Source of the DNA: JBHHXR01 sp046757205
GTDB lineage: Bacteria; Pseudomonadota; Alphaproteobacteria; Rhodobacterales; Rhodobacteraceae
Length of the DNA stretch: 10,088 nucleotides
Assembly: GCA_046757205.1 (NCBI GenBank)
Contig: JBHHXR010000125.1
Coordinates: 1-10,088, forward strand
Direction of reading: 5' to 3'
Both the position numbers and the translations under genes were made by a program. Below, piece after piece: positions 6,945 through 10,088 of the stretch (position 1 is the first letter of the stretch; every line of letters begins with the position of its first letter). Below the pieces are notes generated by a model, which did no database searches, was not told where the DNA came from, and saw only the letters and a program-made list of their open reading frames with translations.

Positions 6945-7367
6945 TCAGTCGTCACGGTGCACCCGTTCCTTGCGTTCGTGCCTTTCCTGCGCCTCCAGCG
7001 ACAGCGTGGCGATCGGTCTTGCTTCCAGCCGTTTCAGCGAAATCGGCTCCCCGGTTTCCTCGCAGTAGCCGTAGCTGCCTTCATCGATCCGGCGCAGCGC
7101 GGCGTCGATCTTGGCGACCACCTTGCGCTGCCGGTCGCGGGTGCGCAGTTCCAGCGCGCGGTCGGTTTCTTCCGAAGCGCGGTCGGCCATGTCGGGGATG
7201 TTGCGCGTGCCCTCCTGCATTCCCTCGATGGTGCCGCGGCTCTCTTCCAGAATCGACTGTTTCCATGCGAGCAGCTTCTCGCGGAAATATTCGAGCTGGC
7301 GTTCATTCATGAAAGGTTCGTCTTCGGCCGGATGGTAGGCACCATCCATGATCTTCTCGGCTTTCAT
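6945..7367 (-). CDS. dksA: DksA/TraR-family RNA polymerase-binding regulator, single-cysteine type
   Basis: DksA binds the RNA polymerase secondary channel and, with ppGpp, adjusts rRNA and amino-acid promoters. The 140 residues contain an N-terminal helix, a long coiled coil at about 20-98, and a degenerate zinc finger at about 99-128. The coiled-coil tip keeps DxxDRAS (Asp59, Asp62, Arg63, Ala64), the region that acts in the polymerase channel. In the finger only Cys102 remains; the positions matching the other three E. coli cysteines are Thr105, Ser123 and Ala126, while the LKRLEARPIAT core is kept. Such cysteine-poor forms are known in alphaproteobacteria. The start is ATG at 7367 with GAGG about 9-10 nt upstream; the frame stays open further upstream to 7565, but that would cross the promoter. 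It has its own promoter and terminator and diverges from the moxR-like gene. Confidence 0.93.
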   Translation of the reverse strand: MKAEKIMDGAYHPAEDEPFMNERQLEYFREKLLAWKQSILEESRGTIEGMQEGTRNIPDMADRASEETDRALELRTRDRQRKVVAKIDAALRRIDEGSYGYCEETGEPISLKRLEARPIATLSLEAQERHERKERVHRDD

Positions 7368-7417
7368 CACGCTCAACCTCAAATCTTTCGACGGGCATCC
7401 CAGCAGGCTCGTTTGCG

Positions 7418-7456
7418 GGCCCGCTTTCACCCGTCTCCTACCCTTAATAGCGGGCC
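7418..7456. repeat. 8-bp inverted repeat overlapping the start of the dksA transcript
   Basis: GGCCCGCT (7418-7425) is the exact reverse complement of AGCGGGCC (7449-7456), with 23 nt between. The left arm is also part of a 10-bp palindrome, GCGGGCCCGC (7415-7424). The right arm touches the proposed -10 of dksA. It may be a regulator site or a leader hairpin; chance is possible in GC-rich DNA. Confidence 0.35.
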
Positions 7457-7484
7457 TGATACAGAGAATTGGCGGCATTGTCAC
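7456..7484 (-). promoter_or_regulatory. Candidate sigma-70 promoter of dksA
   Basis: On the minus strand GTGACA (7484-7479) is spaced 17 nt from TATCAG (7461-7456): 5 of 6 and 4 of 6 matches to consensus. The predicted transcript starts near 7449, giving a leader of about 80 nt before the ATG. This is the best promoter match in the window. Confidence 0.6.
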
Positions 7485-7498
7485 GCAGAAGATATGTG
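7469..7498 (+). promoter_or_regulatory. Candidate promoter of the moxR-GNAT-DUF2927 unit
   Basis: TTGGCG (7469-7474) and TATGTG (7493-7498) are 18 nt apart and face the moxR-like gene, overlapping the dksA promoter on the other strand. The overlap would make the two transcripts compete for polymerase. The match is moderate; a weaker alternative is TTGCAT at 7503 with TACCCT 16 nt later. Confidence 0.35.
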
Positions 7499-7564
7499 AA
7501 CTTGCATCGGGTTCGCCGCCTGATACCCTCGGCGCAATTCGGGCAGCGAACGGGAACGCCGGCA

Positions 7565-8407
7565 ATGCGATTCACATCCACCAGGGAATATGTTGCGACG
7601 GACGACCTGACGGTCGCGGTGAACGCCGCCATCACGCTGGAGCGGCCGCTTCTGGTCAAGGGCGAACCGGGAACCGGCAAGACCGAACTGGCAAAGCAGG
7701 TAGCGGCATCGCTGGAACTGCCGCTTCTGGAATGGGCGATCAAGTCGACGACGAAAGCCAGTCAGGGGCTTTATGAATACGACGCCGTCAGCCGCCTGCG
7801 CGACAGCCAGATCGGCGACGACCGGGTAAGCGACGTGCGCCATTACATCAAGCCGGGCAAATTGTGGGAGGCGTTTGGCGCCGCAACGCGCCACGTCCTG
7901 CTGATCGATGAGATCGACAAGGCCGATATCGAGTTTCCCAACGACCTGTTGCAGGAACTCGACCGCATGGAATTCCATGTCTACGAGACCGGCGAGACCA
8001 TCCGGGCCAGGCAGCGCCCGATCGTCATCATCACCTCGAACAACGAAAAGGAACTGCCCGACGCCTTCCTGCGCCGCTGTTTCTTCCACTACATCCGCTT
8101 TCCCGACGCCGAAACGCTGGAACGGATCGTTGCCGTGCATTTCCCGGACATCAAGCAGGATCTGGTGCGCGAGGCGCTGACCCGGTTTTTCGAGATACGC
8201 GAAACGCCGGGCCTGAAAAAGAAACCCTCGACCTCGGAAGTGCTGGACTGGCTGAAGCTCCTGCTGGCCGAAGACCTGACGCCGCAGGACCTGCGCCGCG
8301 ACGCCCGCGATACGCTGCCCAAGCTTCATGGCGCGCTGCTGAAGAACGAACAGGACGTGCACCTGTTCGAACGGCTCGCGTTCATGGCGCGCGGGAGGCA
8401 GGCATGA
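7565..8407 (+). CDS. MoxR-family AAA+ ATPase
   Basis: MoxR ATPases are hexameric AAA+ chaperones that remodel or mature partner proteins, often together with a VWA-domain protein. The 280 residues show Walker A GEPGTGKT at 33-40, Walker B LLIDEIDKAD at about 112-121, sensor 1 ITSNN at 156-160, and an arginine pair at 170-171 in AFLRRCFFHY. The LKKKPSTSEVLDWLKLLLAED stretch near 218-237 is typical of this subgroup. ATG at 7565 starts the conserved MRFxSTxxYVATDDL N-terminus; an in-frame upstream start at 7469 would add residues unlike the family and cross the promoter. The ribosome-binding site is weak (GGGAA about 10 nt upstream). Its stop overlaps the next gene's start as ATGA, so the two are probably translationally coupled. 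The usual VWA/CoxE-like partner is not seen downstream within the window. Confidence 0.94.
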   Translation: MRFTSTREYVATDDLTVAVNAAITLERPLLVKGEPGTGKTELAKQVAASLELPLLEWAIKSTTKASQGLYEYDAVSRLRDSQIGDDRVSDVRHYIKPGKLWEAFGAATRHVLLIDEIDKADIEFPNDLLQELDRMEFHVYETGETIRARQRPIVIITSNNEKELPDAFLRRCFFHYIRFPDAETLERIVAVHFPDIKQDLVREALTRFFEIRETPGLKKKPSTSEVLDWLKLLLAEDLTPQDLRRDARDTLPKLHGALLKNEQDVHLFERLAFMARGRQA

Positions 8408-8841
8408 CCCTTGTCATCCGGCCGGTCACGCGCAAGGACGAGGCCGACTGGCGAAAACTCTGGCGCGCCTATCTGGATTTCTACCGCACCGAGCGGCCCG
8501 ACGAGGTCTATGCCGCCACATGGGCGCGCATCCATGACCCGGACGAGGACATGCACAGCCTTGTCGCCATCCGCGACGGCGCGGCGGTCGGGCTGGCGCA
8601 GTTTCTCTATCACCGTTCGTTCTGGGATATCGCGAACCGCTGCTATCTCAACGATCTCTACGTCACGCCCCAAGCACGCGGAACCGGCACCGGACGGGCG
8701 CTGATCGAGGCCGTCTATGCCGACTCGGATGCGCGGAATGCCGCCGCCGTTTACTGGCTGACGGCAGAGGACAACTATTCCGGCCGCCGACTTTATGACA
8801 GGCTGGCGATACGTACCCCGTTCATCAAATACCAGCGATAG
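8404..8841 (+). CDS. GNAT-family N-acetyltransferase
   Basis: GNAT enzymes move an acetyl group from acetyl-CoA to an amine, either on a small molecule or on a protein. The 145 residues make one domain. The opening LVIRPVTRKDEADWRKLW is the usual first strand and helix. Strand 4 and motif A read YLNDLYVTPQARGTGTGRALIEAV (about 81-104), whose RGTGTGR loop at 92-98 binds the pyrophosphate of CoA. The motif B region follows with YWLTAEDNYSGRRLYDRL. The ATG overlaps the moxR-like stop by 4 nt, and GGGAGG lies about 5 nt upstream. The DUF2927 gene starts 2 nt after its stop, so all three genes look like one unit. The substrate is unknown. Neighbours suggest, but do not show, that it modifies a protein in the same pathway. 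Confidence 0.9.
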   Translation: MTLVIRPVTRKDEADWRKLWRAYLDFYRTERPDEVYAATWARIHDPDEDMHSLVAIRDGAAVGLAQFLYHRSFWDIANRCYLNDLYVTPQARGTGTGRALIEAVYADSDARNAAAVYWLTAEDNYSGRRLYDRLAIRTPFIKYQR

Positions 8842-8843
8842 CG

Positions 8844-10088
8844 ATGAGAATTCGTGCAGGAACAACGACACTTTGCCTCGCGGCGCTGAATGCCTGCACG
8901 CTTTCCGAGCCGCCGCCGGCACCGCCGGTACCCGCCGACATTCCGAGATTCGCCGCCGCATCCTTCCCGCGCGGTGTGGCGCGCTCCAACGCGCAGATCG
9001 CCGACGATTTCATGGAACTGGTGTTCCGGCTGGAAACCGGCGAGCAGCTTGCCGGCCTGCTGAAATACGAGCACCCGGTGACGATCGCGCTGGCATCGCC
9101 GGAACTGTCGAGCTTCCAGCCGGAACTTACCGCCCTGCTGACCCGTCTGCGCACCGAGGCCGGTATTGCCATCTCGCAGGCCAGGGACCCGTCGCGGGCC
9201 GACATACGGGTCTATCTCGTGCCGCCGCATGCGATGCAGCGGGCGGCCCCGGGGGCGGCCTGCTTCATCGCGCCGGGCGTGCCGGACTGGCAAACGTTCT
9301 CGCGGATGCGCGCCAGCCGGCGGCCGCGCTGGTCCGACCAGACGAAACTCGGAGTGACTTCGATCTTCATCCCCAACAGCGCGCCGCCGCAGGAGGTGCG
9401 CGATTGCCTGCACGAGGAGATCGCGCAAGCGCTCGGCCCGGTGAACGACATCTACCGGATCCCCGATACCGTCTTCAACGACGACAATTTCGAGTCGGTT
9501 CTGACGCCGTTCGACATGCTGGTGCTGCGCATGCTCTATTCCGGCGATCTGACCGCCGGCATGCCGCGGCACCTGGTCGCCGGTCGGCTGCCGCGTCTGA
9601 TCGACCGGATCAACCCCAAGGGAATCGCCGCTCCGCCATATTCCCGCGCGCCCGACATGCCGGGCTGGGACCGCAGCATCGAAATCGCGCTCGACCGGTC
9701 GAACCGCCGCGATACGCGCATGCGGGCAGCGGCGAGAGCCGTCAGGCTGGCCCGGGCGATGAAACCCACCGATCACCGTCTCGGCGTGGCAAACATGGCG
9801 CTCGGCCGCCTGTTGCTGCGCGACAATCCGCGCGCCGCCGCCGAGGCGTTTCTGAAAGCCTACGGCGTGTTCCGCGACAAGCTCGGCACACGCAACGTGC
9901 GAACGGCGCAGGCGGCCATGCATGTCGGCGTGATCGCGCTGCACGATGGCCGCCCCGATGTCACGCTTCTGCTGGCCGATCAGTCCATCCCGGCCGCGCG
10001 CAAGGCCGAAAACGCACTTCTGCTGTCGGGCCTTCTGGCGCTCCGTTCGGCCGCGCGGGCCCGTCGGGGACGCGGCGCGGAGTCGCAG
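8844..10088 (+). CDS. DUF2927-domain lipoprotein with helical repeat tail, 3' end off window
   Basis: The frame is open for 415 codons to the right edge. The N-terminus has two Arg, a short hydrophobic stretch and a lipobox-like LNAC with Cys18, then a Pro-rich linker, so it is probably an envelope lipoprotein. The DUF2927 region at about 40-240 includes the family hallmark CLHEEIAQALG (188-198) followed by ND and FNDDNFESVLTPFDMLVLRMLY. After about residue 280 the protein becomes Ala/Leu/Arg-rich and helical, with LGVANMALGRLLLRDNPRAAAEAF and a further similar pair that read as TPR-like repeats. ATG at 8844 lies 2 nt after the GNAT stop, so coupling rather than its own strong ribosome-binding site may drive translation. 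The family has no established activity. The HEE motif invites a hydrolase guess, but the second zinc His of HExxH is absent. Confidence 0.85.
   Translation, partial: MRIRAGTTTLCLAALNACTLSEPPPAPPVPADIPRFAAASFPRGVARSNAQIADDFMELVFRLETGEQLAGLLKYEHPVTIALASPELSSFQPELTALLTRLRTEAGIAISQARDPSRADIRVYLVPPHAMQRAAPGAACFIAPGVPDWQTFSRMRASRRPRWSDQTKLGVTSIFIPNSAPPQEVRDCLHEEIAQALGPVNDIYRIPDTVFNDDNFESVLTPFDMLVLRMLYSGDLTAGMPRHLVAGRLPRLIDRINPKGIAAPPYSRAPDMPGWDRSIEIALDRSNRRDTRMRAAARAVRLARAMKPTDHRLGVANMALGRLLLRDNPRAAAEAFLKAYGVFRDKLGTRNVRTAQAAMHVGVIALHDGRPDVTLLLADQSIPAARKAENALLLSGLLALRSAARARRGRGAESQ

Noticed and set aside
5633..7312. Plus-strand open frame of 559 codons opposite the monooxygenase and dksA
   Set aside because: It crosses the dksA terminator and two clear genes on the other strand, and its composition is Arg/Pro/Ala-rich without domains.
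7469..7564. Extended start for the moxR-like gene at 7469
   Set aside because: The added 32 residues do not look like the family N-terminus and the codon would sit within the proposed promoter.
7368..7565. Extension of dksA upstream to a start at 7565
   Set aside because: It would translate through the best promoter match in the window and into the moxR start; ATG 7367 has a ribosome-binding site and the family N-terminus.
9411..9428. HExxH zinc-protease motif in the DUF2927 protein
   Set aside because: The sequence is HEEIAQ; the fifth position is Ala, not His, so a canonical zincin cannot be claimed.
8793..9944. Minus-strand open frame of 383 codons opposite the DUF2927 gene
   Set aside because: The plus-strand frame carries a lipobox and the DUF2927 signature; the minus frame is His/Arg/Gly-rich and domainless.

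Overview
The window looks like chromosomal DNA of a high-GC alphaproteobacterium, most likely of the Rhodobacter/Roseobacter group (Rhodobacterales). Three things point there: the order dgt-argS-SPOR protein-nagZ, an ErpA-type carrier and an exonuclease III diverging from dgt, and a DksA-type protein that keeps only one of the four canonical zinc-finger cysteines. No mobile element, CRISPR array, rRNA or tRNA is visible. Base composition and codon use look even throughout.

Left block, minus strand (1-4195): dgt (dNTP triphosphohydrolase), argS (arginyl-tRNA synthetase), a membrane-anchored SPOR-domain protein and the first 55 codons of nagZ (peptidoglycan recycling; it continues past the left edge). 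argS appears to have its own promoter in the 211-bp gap after dgt. The SPOR gene and nagZ are only 3 nt apart. The last two genes link this cluster to the cell wall: septal peptidoglycan binding and muropeptide recycling.

Middle block (4196-6736): a 79-bp divergent spacer separates dgt from erpA (A-type Fe-S carrier) and xth (exonuclease III) on the plus strand. xth converges on a minus-strand FAD-dependent aromatic-ring-hydroxylase-like monooxygenase. The gap between the two stop codons holds two strong hairpins, one resembling a dispersed REP-like element.

Right block (6881-10088): a minus-strand dksA-type regulator with a textbook intrinsic terminator and a good sigma-70-type promoter. 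Diverging from it is a tightly packed plus-strand run: a MoxR-family AAA+ ATPase, a GNAT acetyltransferase (ATGA overlap) and a DUF2927 lipoprotein with a helical, TPR-like tail (2-nt gap), which runs off the right edge.

Most of the window is conserved housekeeping content. The least understood part is the MoxR-GNAT-DUF2927 run, which looks translationally coupled and has no assigned process. The MoxR partner usually expected next to it, a VWA-domain protein, is not seen in the window.
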